A stretch of DNA of 64,000 bases from Metallococcus carri (GTDB lineage Bacteria; Actinomycetota; Actinomycetes; Actinomycetales; Dermatophilaceae): the NCBI RefSeq assembly GCF_011440275.1, contig NZ_JAAOIV010000006.1:54896-118895 (forward strand), written 5' to 3'. Both the position numbers and the translations under genes were made by a program. This document shows positions 43,313 through 53,567 of this stretch, piece after piece. The notes under the pieces are model-generated. The model did no database searches, was not told where the DNA came from, and saw only the letters and a list, made by a program, of their open reading frames with translations. Numbering within the stretch: the first letter of the stretch is position 1; each line of letters begins with the position of its first letter.

Positions 43313-43591
43313 TCAGCTTAGGATACGCAACAGAATTGAGACAGCCAGGATCAGCAACAGGAAGGCCAGGTCCAGCCGGATCGAGCCCAACTGCAGCGGC
43401 GGAACGACGCGCCGGATCGCCTTCAGTGGCGGATCGGTGACGGTGTAGACGCCCTCGGCGACCACCAGCACCGGGCCACGCGGCGTCCAGTCCCGCGCGA
43501 AGACCTGGATCCAGTCGAAGACCAACCGCGCGATCAACGTTATGAAAAACACGTAGAGCGCGATCGCGACCACGGACAGCACGACGCCCAC
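43313..43591 (-). CDS. yggT: YggT family membrane protein
   Basis: 92 aa with two membrane regions, MGVVLSVVAIALYVFFITLIARLVFDWIQV at the N-terminus and LDLAFLLLILAVSILLRIL at the C-terminus, linked by the family signature VYTVTDPPLKAIRRVVPPL. YggT proteins lie between sepF and divIVA in most Gram-positive genomes and are implicated in division or turgor; the biochemical role is unknown. GTG 43591 is the start. Confidence 0.92.
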   Translation of the reverse strand: MGVVLSVVAIALYVFFITLIARLVFDWIQVFARDWTPRGPVLVVAEGVYTVTDPPLKAIRRVVPPLQLGSIRLDLAFLLLILAVSILLRILS

Positions 43592-43624
43592 GACTGTTCA
43601 ACTCCCACCGGACGAGACGACCTT

Positions 43625-43646
43625 CACCCACGTCAACGCGTGGGTG
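43625..43646 (-). terminator. Short hairpin between sepF and yggT
   Basis: CACCCACG (43625-43632) and CGTGGGTG (43639-43646) form a perfect 8-bp stem with a 6-nt loop in the 67-bp gap after sepF. No U tract follows. It could attenuate or process the polycistronic transcript rather than end it completely. Confidence 0.4.
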
Positions 43647-43658
43647 TCCCCGATCGTC

Positions 43659-44162
43659 TCAGCTCTGGTTGAACGGGCCGCGCGCGCCACCGGCGTTGTC
43701 GGCACCGCTCGTGCTGACCTCGACCCCGCTCGGCGACAGCAGGAACACCTTGGCGGTGACCCGCTCGATGGTGCCGTGCAGGCCGAAGACCAGGCCGGCG
43801 GCGAAGTCGACGAGGCGCTTGGCGTCGCTGTCCTCCATGTCGGACAGGTTCATGATGACCGGGATGCCCTGGCGGAAGCTCTCGCCGATCTCCTTGGCCT
43901 CGTTGTAGGTGCGCGGGTGGATCGCGTTGATGCGCTGCATGTCGTGGCCCTTCGAGGAGACCGCCCGGACCGGGGATGACTTGTGCAACTGGGTCACCGG
44001 GGCCGGCGCGGCGTCGCGCTCGTCCTCCTCCTGGAGGAACCCGGAGTCCTCGTAGTCGTCGTACGCCTCGTAGTCGTGGTGCTCGTCGTACTGGTCGTCG
44101 TAGCGACGGTCCTCCTCGGCGAGGCCGAGGTAGGCCATGGTCTTGCGCAGGGCGCCTGCCAT
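43659..44162 (-). CDS. sepF: Cell division protein SepF
   Basis: 167 aa. The N-terminal amphipathic helix ([17 protein letters not shown]) anchors SepF to the membrane. An acidic, Tyr-rich linker ([21 protein letters not shown]) follows, then the DUF552 domain ([58 protein letters not shown]), which polymerises and binds the FtsZ C-terminus. AAGGAGC is upstream of ATG 44162. In actinobacteria without FtsA, SepF is the main FtsZ membrane anchor. Confidence 0.96.
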   Translation of the reverse strand: MAGALRKTMAYLGLAEEDRRYDDQYDEHHDYEAYDDYEDSGFLQEEDERDAAPAPVTQLHKSSPVRAVSSKGHDMQRINAIHPRTYNEAKEIGESFRQGIPVIMNLSDMEDSDAKRLVDFAAGLVFGLHGTIERVTAKVFLLSPSGVEVSTSGADNAGGARGPFNQS

Positions 44163-44226
44163 CTTGCAGCTCCTTGGTCCGGCCGGGGGCGGCCGTCGGC
44201 ATGTCAGTGGTGGGACGCGACCGACG

Positions 44227-44937
44227 CTACCGGCGAACGGGACGCGAACCGAGGATTGCGCTTCCGACACGCAGGTGTGTCGCGCCCGCGGCGATCGCCT
44301 GCTCGAGATCACCGCTCATGCCGGCCGAGATCCAGTCGGCGCCTGGCACCTGCTCGCGCAGCCGATGGCTGACTTCCGCCAGCCGCTCGAACGCCTGGGC
44401 CGGGTCCGGTCCGCGCGGCGCCACCGCCATCACCCCACGCAGTCGCAGCCGGTCGCACTCCCCGATCTGCGCGGCGAGCTGCTCGACCTCGTCCGGCAGG
44501 GTCCCGCCGCGGCCGGGGTCCGAGCCGTCCAGGTCGACCTGGATGGTCACCTCCAGCCGCCGGTCGGCGCGCTCGGCGCCGCGCTGCAGGGCACGCGCGA
44601 TCTTGCCGCGGTCGACCGACTGGACCACATCGGCATACGCCGCCACGTGACCGGCCTTGTTGGACTGCAACTGACCGACGAAGTGGACGGTCAGCCGGCC
44701 GCGCAGGTCCGGGTCGAGCTCGGCGACCTTGGCGCCGGCCTCCTGGTCCTTGTTCTCACCGATCGCGGTCACTCCGAGCTCAGCGAGTATGCCGATGTCG
44801 CTCGCCGGGAAGTATTTGGTGATGACCACCAACTGCACGTCGGCCGGTGCTCGCCCGGCGGCGGCGCAGGCAGCGTCAATCCGCTCCCGCACGGCGCGCA
44901 ACGACGCCGCCAGCTCTTCCTGACGCGCGCCGCTCAC
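44227..44937 (-). CDS. yggS: YggS/PROSC family PLP-binding protein
   Basis: 236 aa. The fold is an alanine-racemase-like TIM barrel with the PLP lysine K41 in [14 protein letters not shown], and the typical [11 protein letters not shown] and [13 protein letters not shown] motifs. Members control PLP and amino-acid homeostasis rather than racemise. GTG 44937 overlaps the pgeF stop by 4 nt. Confidence 0.94.
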   Translation of the reverse strand: MSGARQEELAASLRAVRERIDAACAAAGRAPADVQLVVITKYFPASDIGILAELGVTAIGENKDQEAGAKVAELDPDLRGRLTVHFVGQLQSNKAGHVAAYADVVQSVDRGKIARALQRGAERADRRLEVTIQVDLDGSDPGRGGTLPDEVEQLAAQIGECDRLRLRGVMAVAPRGPDPAQAFERLAEVSHRLREQVPGADWISAGMSGDLEQAIAAGATHLRVGSAILGSRPVRR

Positions 44938-45677
44938 GCCGGCTCCCGGCGAAAACTGACCAGCCCGGCGAAGCGACCCGCACCCTGGTCGCGGCGGTGG
45001 GAGAAGAGCCGGTCACTCTCCCGGGTGCACCCGGGCACCCAGGTCAGGGGCACCTCGGCAGCGCGCAACTGGGCGACGACCGCACCGGCGACGTCGATCG
45101 CCGGCGTGCCGGTCCAGCTCACGCCGTATGCCGCTGGATTCGTTTGTGCGGCAACGGATCTCATCTCGTCCGGCACTTCGTAGCAGCGGGCACACACCGA
45201 CGGCCCGACGACCGCCTGCGGGTCGGTCGCGCCCAGCTCACGCATCGTCGCGACGGTCTGCGGCACGACACCGGCGAGCATCCCCGGCCGCCCGGCGTGC
45301 ACGGCGGCGACCAGGCCCGCGGACCCGTCATAGAGCAGCACGGGTGTGCAATCGGCGACCAGCACGGTGGCGGCATAGCCCTCGGCGGTGGTGATCACAG
45401 CATCGGCCTGCGGGATCTCCCGGGCGGCGGGATCGCGCACCACATCGACCGCCGCGCCGTGCACCTGGTGCATGAACAGCATTCGCTCGCGGCCGACGCC
45501 AAAGGCATCCCCGACGACGGTGCGGTTGTGCTCGACCCGCGCGGGGTCGTCGCCGACGTGGGCGCCGAGGTTGAGCGAGGCATAGCCGCCCTCGCTCACT
45601 CCCCCCGCGGTGTCGGTGAACGCCAGGTCGACGACCAGGTCGCCGGCCCGGCGCTGCTCACGCCACCAGAAGGTCAC
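44934..45677 (-). CDS. pgeF: Purine nucleoside phosphorylase / peptidoglycan editing factor PgeF
   Basis: 247 aa, multicopper-oxidase-like DUF152/YfiH family. Conserved metal and catalytic residues appear in [19 protein letters not shown] (Cys) and [12 protein letters not shown] (His). Relatives have purine nucleoside phosphorylase activity and keep peptidoglycan stems correct. GTG 45677 overlaps the ftsZ stop by 4 nt. Always downstream of ftsZ in actinobacteria. Confidence 0.93.
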   Translation of the reverse strand: MTFWWREQRRAGDLVVDLAFTDTAGGVSEGGYASLNLGAHVGDDPARVEHNRTVVGDAFGVGRERMLFMHQVHGAAVDVVRDPAAREIPQADAVITTAEGYAATVLVADCTPVLLYDGSAGLVAAVHAGRPGMLAGVVPQTVATMRELGATDPQAVVGPSVCARCYEVPDEMRSVAAQTNPAAYGVSWTGTPAIDVAGAVVAQLRAAEVPLTWVPGCTRESDRLFSHRRDQGAGRFAGLVSFRREPA

Positions 45678-47107
45678 TTCAGGAAGTCGGGCACGTCCAG
45701 GTCGTCGTCACCGTCGTCGAAGCTGACCTCACGCGGCGGGCGCTGGGTCTGCGACGGCTGCACCTGGCCGGGACGACCGCCGCCGGGGCGCTCGCCCTGG
45801 TCACCGGCCTGCTGGCCCTGCTGCGGACGGGCGCCGGGCTGACCCTGCTGGGCGCCAGGCTGACCACCGCCCTGCTGGCCGGCACCGCCCTGAGCGAACT
45901 GACCGCCCTGCTGACCCTGCTGACCGCCGTGGCCACCCTGCGCACCGGCCGGCTGACCCGCGCTGCCCTGGCCGAACCCGCCACCCTGCGGCTGGCCCTG
46001 CTGCACACCGCCCGGGCGCTGCGCGGTCGCACCCTGCTGGCTGCCCTGCGGACCGCCGCCCGGCTGGCCCTGCTGGGCCCCACCCTGCGGACCGCCGTCG
46101 CGGCGCTGCGGCGCGCCCTGAATCTGACCGAGGGCGCGGTCGTCGGTGCGCTTGGTCGGCGTGCCGCCGTCGAAGCCGGCCGCGATCACGGTGACCCGCA
46201 CCTCGTCGCCGAGCGCGTCGTCGATGACCGCGCCGAAGATGATGTTGGCCTCGGGGTGGGCGGCCTCCTGCACCAGCCGGGCCGCCTCGTTGATCTCGAA
46301 CAGGCCGAGGTCGCTGCCACCCTGCACCGACAACAGCACACCCTGCGCGCCGTCGATGCTCGCCTCGAGCAACGGGCTGGAGATCGCGAGCTCGGCCGCC
46401 TGGACCGCGCGGTCCTCCCCGCGGGCCGAGCCGATGCCCATCAGCGCGGAGCCGGCACCCTGCATGACCGACTTCACGTCGGCGAAGTCGAGGTTGATCA
46501 GGCCCGGGGTGGTGATCAGGTCGGTGATGCCCTGCACACCGGACAGCAGCACCTGGTCGGCGCTGTGGAAGGCGTCCAGCATCGAGACATTGCGGTCGCT
46601 GATCGACAGCAGCCGGTCGTTGGGGATGACGATGAGCGTGTCGACCTCTTCGCGCAGCGCGTTGATGCCGAGGTCGGCCTGGTTGGCGCGGCGACGGCCC
46701 TCGAAGGTGAACGGCCGGGTGACCACACCGATGGTGAGGGCGCCGAGGCTCTTGGCGATCTTCGCAACGACGGGTGCGCCACCGGTGCCGGTGCCGCCGC
46801 CCTCGCCGGCGGTGACGAAGACCATGTCGGCGCCCTTGAGCACCTCTTCGATCTCCTCGCCGTGGTCCTCGGCAGCCTTGCGGCCGACCTCCGGGTCAGC
46901 GCCGGCGCCGAGCCCGCGGGTGAGCTCGCGGCCCACCTCGAGCTTGACGTCGGCGTCGCACATCAGCAACGCCTGGGCGTCGGTGTTGATCGCGATGAAC
47001 TCGACGCCCTTCAAGCCGACCTCGATCATCCGGTTGACGGCGTTCACGCCACCGCCGCCGATGCCGACGACCTTGATGACTGCGAGGTAGTTCTGCGGTG
47101 ATGCCAC
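45674..47107 (-). CDS. ftsZ: Cell division GTPase FtsZ with long Gln/Gly linker
   Basis: 477 aa tubulin homologue that forms the Z-ring. The core starts [18 protein letters not shown] and has the GTP-binding loop GGGTGTG at residues 103-109 and the T7 loop NLDFADVK. After the core, residues ~330-460 form a linker where 82 of 130 residues are Gln or Gly (counted by eye), unusually long and biased. The C-terminal peptide [11 protein letters not shown], the SepF/partner-binding tail, is intact. GTG 47107 is the family start with GAAAGGCG upstream; the frame to 47179 is not conserved. Directly downstream of murC, with no ftsQ between. Confidence 0.97.
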   Translation of the reverse strand: MASPQNYLAVIKVVGIGGGGVNAVNRMIEVGLKGVEFIAINTDAQALLMCDADVKLEVGRELTRGLGAGADPEVGRKAAEDHGEEIEEVLKGADMVFVTAGEGGGTGTGGAPVVAKIAKSLGALTIGVVTRPFTFEGRRRANQADLGINALREEVDTLIVIPNDRLLSISDRNVSMLDAFHSADQVLLSGVQGITDLITTPGLINLDFADVKSVMQGAGSALMGIGSARGEDRAVQAAELAISSPLLEASIDGAQGVLLSVQGGSDLGLFEINEAARLVQEAAHPEANIIFGAVIDDALGDEVRVTVIAAGFDGGTPTKRTDDRALGQIQGAPQRRDGGPQGGAQQGQPGGGPQGSQQGATAQRPGGVQQGQPQGGGFGQGSAGQPAGAQGGHGGQQGQQGGQFAQGGAGQQGGGQPGAQQGQPGARPQQGQQAGDQGERPGGGRPGQVQPSQTQRPPREVSFDDGDDDLDVPDFLK

Positions 47108-47222
47108 GAGCGGCGCCTTTCGACTTGCGGTCGTTCGGTCTGAAGGTGGAGCTAGAGATTTCTGAGCGATCGCGGGCATGCTACGCGGTCCGCGCGTGGC
47201 AAGCGACTGTGAACCTCAGGTT
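47108..47222 (-). promoter_or_regulatory. Short murC-ftsZ spacer with palindrome, probable ftsZ promoter region
   Basis: The 108 bp between murC and ftsZ replaces the expected ftsQ gene. AACCTCAGGTT at 47212-47222, a perfect 5-bp palindrome with one central base, overlaps the murC stop. Farther in, on the minus strand, TTGCCA and TAGCAT occur but with only 13 nt between, so a promoter is possible but not clear. No coding frame of ftsQ size can fit. Confidence 0.4.
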
Positions 47223-48661
47223 GAGTCTGATTCTTCGAGGGCTTGCAGGATACGGGGTCCGAGGTGGGTGATGTCACCGGCTCCCACCGTCAGGACAAGG
47301 TCACCCGCGCGCGCCTCGCGCCGGACCACCTCGACCGCCTCGTCGAAGCCGGTCGCGCGCACTCCGGGCGTGCGCATCGCGTCGGTCACCAGGTCGGCGG
47401 TGACGCCGTCGATGGGCTGCTCACGGGCGCCGTAAATGTCCAGCACGACCGCCAGATCGGCGCCGTCCAGCGCTTTCGCCAGGCCGGCCGCGGCATCGCG
47501 GGTGCGCGAGTAGAGGTGGGGCTGGAAGACCACGATCAGCCGGCCGTCGCCGGCCAGCCCGCGCCCGGTCGCGACCATCGCCTGCAGCTTGCCCGGGTTG
47601 TGCGCATAGTCGTCCACCACCCGTATGCCGGCCGCCTCGCCGACCCGTTGCGCGCGCCGCGAGGTGCCGCGGAACTGCACGAGCCCCCGCACCACCTCAG
47701 CCGCGGGCAGGTCGAGGCCGGCGGTCAGCGCGGCCACGACGCCCGCGGCATTCTCGAGGTTGTGCAGACCCGGAACCTCAAGTTGAAGGTGATGGTTGGT
47801 GCCGGTCAGATCGGTGAGCGTGCCCTCCCCCGACCAGCCCGAGGAGCGCAGGTCGGTGATGCGGACATCAGCGGTTTCGGTGGTGCCATAGGTCAGCACC
47901 CGCAGGTCGGCGCGGCAGCGCGCCGCAGCGGCCAGTGCGGCGCTGCCCGGGTCGTCGGCACAGGCCACCAGCAGGCCGCCGGCGGCGATGGTGTCGACGA
48001 AGGCGCCGTAGGCCGCGTGCAGCGTGGCCGAGTCGCCGTAGAAGTCCAGGTGGTCGTCCTTGACGCTGGTGACGATCGCGATGCGCGGCCGGTAGACCAC
48101 GAACGATCCGTCGCTCTCGTCCGCCTCCACCACGAAGGCCGAGCCCTGCCCGACCCCGGCATTGGCACCCAGCCCGGCGATCTCCGCCCCGATCGCGTAT
48201 GACGGGTCCGCTCCCACTGCGCGCAGCGCCACGGTCGCCATCGCGCTGGTGGTGGTCTTGCCGTTCGCCCCGGCGACCGCGAGACCTTCGCGGCCGGCCA
48301 GCAACGCGCCGAGCGCCTGGGCCCGGTGCAGCACCGGCAGCCCACGGGCCCGCACCGCGGCGAGTTCGGGGTTGTCCTCGCGGATCGCCGAGGAGATGAC
48401 CACGACGGTGCCTTCGGGCAATGCCTGCGCGGTGGCGGCGGCATACCCGAGGGTGATCTGGCAGCCCGCGTCGGCGAGCGCGGCAAGCACCGGCAGGTCC
48501 ACATTGTCCGAGCCGGACACCGGCAGGTCGCGGGCCCGCAGCAGCCGGGCGATGCCGGACATCCCGGAGCCGCCGATCGCGATGAGATGCACCCGCGCGA
48601 GGTCGGTGAGGTCGGGCAGCGGCGCGGCGAAGTCGAACCGCTCGTTGACGCCGTGCGCCAT
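47216..48661 (-). CDS. murC: UDP-N-acetylmuramate-L-alanine ligase
   Basis: 481 aa Mur ligase that adds L-Ala to UDP-MurNAc, the first stem-peptide step. The N-terminal Rossmann motif HLIAIGGSGMSGIARLL, the P-loop GANGKTTTSAM (often GTHGKTTT in the family) and the end GAGDITHLGPRIL are seen. Ends where ftsQ would normally begin. ATG 48661 overlaps the murG stop (ATGA). Confidence 0.96.
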   Translation of the reverse strand: MAHGVNERFDFAAPLPDLTDLARVHLIAIGGSGMSGIARLLRARDLPVSGSDNVDLPVLAALADAGCQITLGYAAATAQALPEGTVVVISSAIREDNPELAAVRARGLPVLHRAQALGALLAGREGLAVAGANGKTTTSAMATVALRAVGADPSYAIGAEIAGLGANAGVGQGSAFVVEADESDGSFVVYRPRIAIVTSVKDDHLDFYGDSATLHAAYGAFVDTIAAGGLLVACADDPGSAALAAAARCRADLRVLTYGTTETADVRITDLRSSGWSGEGTLTDLTGTNHHLQLEVPGLHNLENAAGVVAALTAGLDLPAAEVVRGLVQFRGTSRRAQRVGEAAGIRVVDDYAHNPGKLQAMVATGRGLAGDGRLIVVFQPHLYSRTRDAAAGLAKALDGADLAVVLDIYGAREQPIDGVTADLVTDAMRTPGVRATGFDEAVEVVRREARAGDLVLTVGAGDITHLGPRILQALEESDST

Positions 48662-49746
48662 CAGTGCGCGGCCCGCTCGATGAGGTCGACGAGGGCGTCC
48701 GCCGCGCCCGCGTGGCCCTGGCCCGACGACGCCGCCGCCATCGCGGCCAGCCGCTGCGGCGAGGTGACCAGGGGCAGGAGTTCGCGCTCGACCCAGGCCG
48801 GGGTGAAGTCGGCGTTGTCGACGATGACGGCGGCGCCCGCGTCGACGGCGTCCTGGGCGTTGAGCCGCTGCTCGCCGTTGCCGATCGGCAACGGCACGAA
48901 CACCGCCGGCAGTCCGACCGCGCCGGTCTCACAGACCATCCCGGCGCCGGCGCGGGTCACCGCCAGGTCGGCGGCGGCATACGCCAGGTCCATCCGCTCG
49001 GCATAGGGCCGCACGACATAGGGCACCCCGGTCTGCGCGGGCTCGAACTCCTTGCCGCGCCCGGTGAGGTGCAGCACCTGCACACCGGCCGCCGCCAGCG
49101 CAGGCTGGGCGGCCTGCATCGTCTCGTTGAGTCGCTGGGCGCCGAGCGAGCCGCCGGTGACGAGCACCGTCGGGCGGTCGGCGTCCAGGCCCCAGAACTC
49201 GCGGGCGGCCGCGCGCTCAGCCGCGCGGTCCAGACCGGTGATCTCCGGGCGCAGTGGCAGCCCGATGACCTGGGCATGCGGCAGCGAGGTGACCGAGAAG
49301 GTCGTGGCGACATAGGGAGTCAGGCGCGCCCCGAGCTTGTTGGCCAGGCCGGCCCGGGCGTTCTGCTCGTGCAGCACGAAGGGCGTATGCCGCGCTCGCG
49401 CGGCGAGGTATGCCGGGGTGCTCACGTGTCCGCCGAAACCGACGACCACCTGCGCGCCGGCATCGTCCAGCAGCCGGCGGGTGCGGGCGACCGCGGAGCG
49501 GAAGGCACCGGGGAAGCGCGCGGCGGCGAGATCCGGCCGACGCGGGAAGGCGACCTTGGGGATCACGGTCAGGTCGTAACCGCGGGCCGGGACCAGGTCC
49601 TCCTCCAGCCCACCCTGCGACCCGAGCACGGCGATCTGACAGTCGGGGTGGCGGCGGCGCAGCGCATCGGCGGCGGCGAGCAGGGGCGAGACATGGCCGG
49701 CGGTGCCACCGCCGGCAAGCACGACGCTGGTGAGGGCAGCAGGCAT
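48661..49746 (-). CDS. murG: Lipid II synthase (GlcNAc transferase) MurG
   Basis: 361 aa GT28 glycosyltransferase adding GlcNAc to lipid I on the inner membrane face. The motifs VLAGGGTAGHVSPLLA (N-terminal GGGTGGHIYP-like), FGGHVSTPAYLAA, VTGGSLGAQRLNE and VTRAGAGMVCE match the family. Its ATG shares one base with the ftsW stop (TGATG). Confidence 0.96.
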   Translation of the reverse strand: MPAALTSVVLAGGGTAGHVSPLLAAADALRRRHPDCQIAVLGSQGGLEEDLVPARGYDLTVIPKVAFPRRPDLAAARFPGAFRSAVARTRRLLDDAGAQVVVGFGGHVSTPAYLAARARHTPFVLHEQNARAGLANKLGARLTPYVATTFSVTSLPHAQVIGLPLRPEITGLDRAAERAAAREFWGLDADRPTVLVTGGSLGAQRLNETMQAAQPALAAAGVQVLHLTGRGKEFEPAQTGVPYVVRPYAERMDLAYAAADLAVTRAGAGMVCETGAVGLPAVFVPLPIGNGEQRLNAQDAVDAGAAVIVDNADFTPAWVERELLPLVTSPQRLAAMAAASSGQGHAGAADALVDLIERAAH

Positions 49747-50978
49747 CAACGGTTCCGGTGGGTCGGCATGACCGCCAGGGTACGGCGCACCATCGACGGG
49801 CGCTGCGCCAGCGCCGCCTTGCACTCGGGCTCGTTGCGTGCGAAGGAGATCACCATGCCCAGGCCCACCAGCGCCATCACCAGCGCCGAACCGCCGGAGG
49901 ACATCAGCGGCAGCGGCACCCCGATGATCGGCAGCAGCCCGATGACCGAGCCGATGTTGATCATCGCCTGGGCCAGGATCCAGGCCATCACCCCGGCCGT
50001 GGCGAGCCGCACGAAGAAGTCCTTGCTGGTGGCGATCAGCCGGTAGCACGCGTAGCCGAGGACGGCATACAGCCCGATGACCGCGAGCGTGCCCGGCAGC
50101 CCGAGCTCCTCGCCCACGATGGCGAAGATGAAGTCGTTGTGCGCCTCCGGCAGCCAGAACCACTTCTCCCGGCTGGCGCCCAGGCCGACGCCCCACCAGC
50201 CGCCGTCGGCCATCGCGTAGAGGCCGTGGACCTTCTGGTAGCAGCCGGCGGTGTGCTCGTTGACGCAGGTGCCGAGCCAGGCGTCGAAACGCGCGCTGCG
50301 GTTGCCGCTGAACTTCACCGCGGCGCCGAGCGCGACCACCGCGACCGCGAGCGCGCCGCCGAAGAACTTCCAGTTGAGCCCGGCCACCCACAGCACCGCG
50401 CCGGCGGTCAGCGCGAGCACCATCGTGGTGCCGAGGTCGTGGCCGGCCATCACCAGCCCGAGCAGCAGCAGCACCATCGGCACGAGCACGATCAGGACAT
50501 GCTTGGGCCGGGCCAGGTGGCGGCGTTTGCGCTCCAGCACCACCGCGCAGATCAGCACGATCGCGAGCTTGCCCATCTCCGAGGGCTGCATGGTGAAGCC
50601 AGCGACCCGGATCCAGTTGGTGTTGCCCAGCACGTTCACACCGAGCGGCGAGAAGACCAGCATCTGCAGCGCGAGAGCCAGCCCGTAGATCGGGAAGGCC
50701 AGCCGCTTCCACCACGCGACCGGCAGGCGGGCGGCGATCACCGCCGCGATCACCCCAATGACCGCGAACATCGCCTGCTTGTTGAAGACGGCGTATGCCG
50801 ACCCGTGGCCGCCGGCGTAGGAGGTCACGCTCGAGGCGGACAGCACCATGATCAGGCCGAAGACGAGCAGCAGGGTCGTCGCGCCGAGCAGCAGATAGTA
50901 GGGCGCGACCGGCGAGGTCAACCGCTGGCTGAACGACCGCGCATCGAAGCCGCTCTTGGTGGGGCTGGCGGTCGTCAC
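49746..50978 (-). CDS. ftsW: Septal peptidoglycan polymerase FtsW (SEDS)
   Basis: 410 aa with ten membrane helices. SEDS motifs include GLIMVLSASSV, FTMQPSEMGKLA, VMAGHDLGTTMVL and VGEELGLPGTLAVI; the catalytic-region Asp in MAGHDLGT is present. Works with FtsI as septal glycosyltransferase. GTG 50978 has GGAGGACC upstream; the open frame to 51149 lies within murD and is a shadow. A short basic C-terminus (MVRRTLAVMPTHRNR) follows the last helix. Confidence 0.94.
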   Translation of the reverse strand: MTTASPTKSGFDARSFSQRLTSPVAPYYLLLGATTLLLVFGLIMVLSASSVTSYAGGHGSAYAVFNKQAMFAVIGVIAAVIAARLPVAWWKRLAFPIYGLALALQMLVFSPLGVNVLGNTNWIRVAGFTMQPSEMGKLAIVLICAVVLERKRRHLARPKHVLIVLVPMVLLLLGLVMAGHDLGTTMVLALTAGAVLWVAGLNWKFFGGALAVAVVALGAAVKFSGNRSARFDAWLGTCVNEHTAGCYQKVHGLYAMADGGWWGVGLGASREKWFWLPEAHNDFIFAIVGEELGLPGTLAVIGLYAVLGYACYRLIATSKDFFVRLATAGVMAWILAQAMINIGSVIGLLPIIGVPLPLMSSGGSALVMALVGLGMVISFARNEPECKAALAQRPSMVRRTLAVMPTHRNR

Positions 50979-50982
50979 GGGT

Positions 50983-52491
50983 TCAGGTCCTCCGGTCGTC
51001 GTCGAGCGCGCGGACGGCGTCGGCGAAGGCGTCACCCCGGGCGCCGTAGCTGGCGAACATGTCCAAGGACGCAGCCGCGGGCGCGAGGAGGACGACATCA
51101 CCGGGCCGCGCCTGCGAAGCCGCAGCCCGCACCGCCTCGTGCATGGCACCAGTGTCGGTGCGCTCGATGTCGATCACCGGCACATCCGGCGCGTGTCGGT
51201 GCACCGCCTCGGCGATCTGGGCGCGGTCCCGCCCGATCAGCACGACCGCGCGCAGCCGTGGCGCGGCCGCCGCCACGAGATCGTCGACGTCGGCACCCTT
51301 GAGCAGCCCACCGGCCACCCACACGACCTGGTCGTAGGCGAGCAGCGAGGCCCGCGCAGCGGGCGGGTTGGTGGCCTTGGAGTCGTCGACATAGCGCACC
51401 CCGTCGACCTCACCAACCGGCGAAATCCGGTGCGGCTGAGGGTGATACGAGCGCAAGCCGTCGCGCACGGCCAGTGGCGGGACGCCATACGCCCGGGCGA
51501 GTGCGGCCGCGGCGAGCGCGTCGGCGACATAGTGCGGTGCGGGCGGCGCACCCTCCTGGCCGAGGTCCTTGACCTGGCACAGCTCGGCGGCATTGCGCTG
51601 CCGGTCGGCCACGAAGGCCCGGTCGGCGAGCACGTCCTCCACGATGCCGAGCATCGAGGGGTGCGGCACCTTGAGGGTGAATCCGACCGCGCGGCAACCC
51701 TCGACGACCTCGGCGTCCTCGACCAGTTGCTCGGTGGTCGGGTCGTCGTGGTTGTAGATGCAGGCCACCTGGGTGCGGTCGTAGACGCGCCCCTTCATCC
51801 GGCGGTATTCCTCGAAGGAGCCGTGCCAGTCGATGTGGTCCGGCGCGACATTGAGGCAGCAGGACGCCAGCGCGGAGATGCTGCGCGACCAGTGCAGCTG
51901 GAAGGTCGACAGCTCGACGGCGATCACCTCGTAGCCCGCCGGGTCGAGCACCGCCTCGATGATCGGCAGCCCGACATTGCCGGCCGCGGTGGTGCGCTTG
52001 CCCGCCGCGCGCAGGATCGACTCCAGCATCGTCACCGCGGTGGTCTTGCCGTTGGTGCCGGTCACCGTGAGCCACGGCGCGGCACCCTCGCGGGCGCGCA
52101 TCCGCCAGGCGAGCTCGACCTCGCCCCACACCGGGATCCCGGCGGCCTGCGCCGCCATCAGGTATGGCGTGCTGGGCGCGAAACCGGGCGAGGTCACCAC
52201 CAGCTGGGTTCCCTCGGACGGCCCGGCGGGCAGCTCGCCATACCTCACGCTCGCCTCGAGGATGGCGAGGATCTTCTCGCGGTCGGTGATCTCCTCCGAG
52301 CGCGCCGGGCTGAGCACGCTGACCTGCGCGCCGCGCTCGGCCAGCGCGACCGCGGCCGCGAAACCGCTCACCCCGAGGCCGACGACCTCGACCACGAGGC
52401 CGGACCAGTCGGCATCGCGATGGGTGAGGTCCCGCGCGCCGCCCAAGGGTTCGTATGCCGGGTCGACCGGCCAGGACGCACCCGCGGTCAT
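50983..52491 (-). CDS. murD: UDP-N-acetylmuramoyl-L-alanine-D-glutamate ligase
   Basis: 502 aa Mur ligase adding D-Glu. N-terminal nucleotide-binding domain ([22 protein letters not shown]), P-loop [13 protein letters not shown], and the central-domain signature [19 protein letters not shown] plus [13 protein letters not shown] are present. ATG 52491 overlaps the mraY stop by 4 nt. The N-terminal ~25 residues are slightly extended compared with the core family. Confidence 0.95.
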   Translation of the reverse strand: MTAGASWPVDPAYEPLGGARDLTHRDADWSGLVVEVVGLGVSGFAAAVALAERGAQVSVLSPARSEEITDREKILAILEASVRYGELPAGPSEGTQLVVTSPGFAPSTPYLMAAQAAGIPVWGEVELAWRMRAREGAAPWLTVTGTNGKTTAVTMLESILRAAGKRTTAAGNVGLPIIEAVLDPAGYEVIAVELSTFQLHWSRSISALASCCLNVAPDHIDWHGSFEEYRRMKGRVYDRTQVACIYNHDDPTTEQLVEDAEVVEGCRAVGFTLKVPHPSMLGIVEDVLADRAFVADRQRNAAELCQVKDLGQEGAPPAPHYVADALAAAALARAYGVPPLAVRDGLRSYHPQPHRISPVGEVDGVRYVDDSKATNPPAARASLLAYDQVVWVAGGLLKGADVDDLVAAAAPRLRAVVLIGRDRAQIAEAVHRHAPDVPVIDIERTDTGAMHEAVRAAASQARPGDVVLLAPAAASLDMFASYGARGDAFADAVRALDDDRRT

Positions 52492-53567
52492 GCCCCGACG
52501 ACCCACTCGGCGTAGAAGATGCCCAGGCCGAGCGCGACGAAGAGCCCGGCGACGATCCAGAACCGGATCACCACCGTCACTTCGTTCCAGCCGACGAGCT
52601 CGAAGTGATGGTGCACGGGGGCGATGCGGAAGACGCGTTTGCCGCGCAGCTTGAACGACCCGACCTGGATGATCACCGACAGCGTCTCGAGCACGAACAG
52701 CCCGCCAAGCACCACCACGAGCAGCTCGGTGCGGGTGGTGATCGCCAGGCCGGCGAGCGCGCCACCGAGGGCGAGGGAGCCGGTGTCGCCCATGAAGATC
52801 TTGGCGGGTGAGGCGTTCCACCACAGGAAGCCGAAGCAGGAGCCCATCACGCAGGCCGCGATCACCGCCAGGTCGTGCGGATCGCGCACCTCGTAGCACT
52901 TCAGCGAGCCGACATATTTGCAGTTCTGGTTGAAGGTCCAGATGCTGATGAGCAGGTAGGCCGCGAAGACCATCACCGAGGCGCCGGTCGCCAGACCGTC
53001 GAGGCCGTCGGTGAGGTTCACGCCATTGGAGGTGCCGGCGATCATCAGGTTGGCCCAGATGATGAACAGCACGATGCCGACGCCGGTGCCGGCGAAGGCC
53101 CAGTTGAACCAGGTGTCGCGCACGAACGAGATGTTGTAGCTGCCGGGCGTGCGCCCGTTGACATCGGGGAACTGCAGCGCCAGCACCGCGAAGGTGATGC
53201 CGACGAAGGCCTGCCCGATGAGCTTTTGCCAGGACTTCAGCCCGAGCGAGCGCTGGTGGCTGATCTTGATCCAGTCGTCGGCGAAGCCCACCGCGCCGAG
53301 CCCGACCATGAGGAAGAGCACGAGCAGCCCGGAGGCGGTGACCGGGGTCAGAGTCAGCAGATGCGCGAGCCCGTAACCGACGACGGTGGCGACGATGATG
53401 ACGGCACCACCCATGGTGGGCGTGCCGCGCTTGGTGTGATGGGTCGTCGGGCCGTCGTCGCGGATGAACTGCCCGTAGCCCCGCTTCGCCAGGAACTTGA
53501 TGAAGGCCGGCGTCCCGAAGAGTCCTCCCATGAGCGCGACGAACGCGCCGATGAGAACCGCCTTCAC
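52488..53567 (-). CDS. mraY: Phospho-MurNAc-pentapeptide translocase MraY
   Basis: 359 aa, ten membrane helices, makes lipid I from UDP-MurNAc-pentapeptide and undecaprenyl phosphate. Motifs [32 protein letters not shown] and [23 protein letters not shown] contain the catalytic Asp/His residues. ATG 53567 overlaps the murF stop. Confidence 0.97.
   Translation of the reverse strand: MKAVLIGAFVALMGGLFGTPAFIKFLAKRGYGQFIRDDGPTTHHTKRGTPTMGGAVIIVATVVGYGLAHLLTLTPVTASGLLVLFLMVGLGAVGFADDWIKISHQRSLGLKSWQKLIGQAFVGITFAVLALQFPDVNGRTPGSYNISFVRDTWFNWAFAGTGVGIVLFIIWANLMIAGTSNGVNLTDGLDGLATGASVMVFAAYLLISIWTFNQNCKYVGSLKCYEVRDPHDLAVIAACVMGSCFGFLWWNASPAKIFMGDTGSLALGGALAGLAITTRTELLVVVLGGLFVLETLSVIIQVGSFKLRGKRVFRIAPVHHHFELVGWNEVTVVIRFWIVAGLFVALGLGIFYAEWVVGA

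Noticed and set aside
45929..47101. 390-codon plus-strand frame opposite ftsZ
   Set aside because: Antisense shadow of ftsZ; Leu/Arg/Ala/His-rich without domain.
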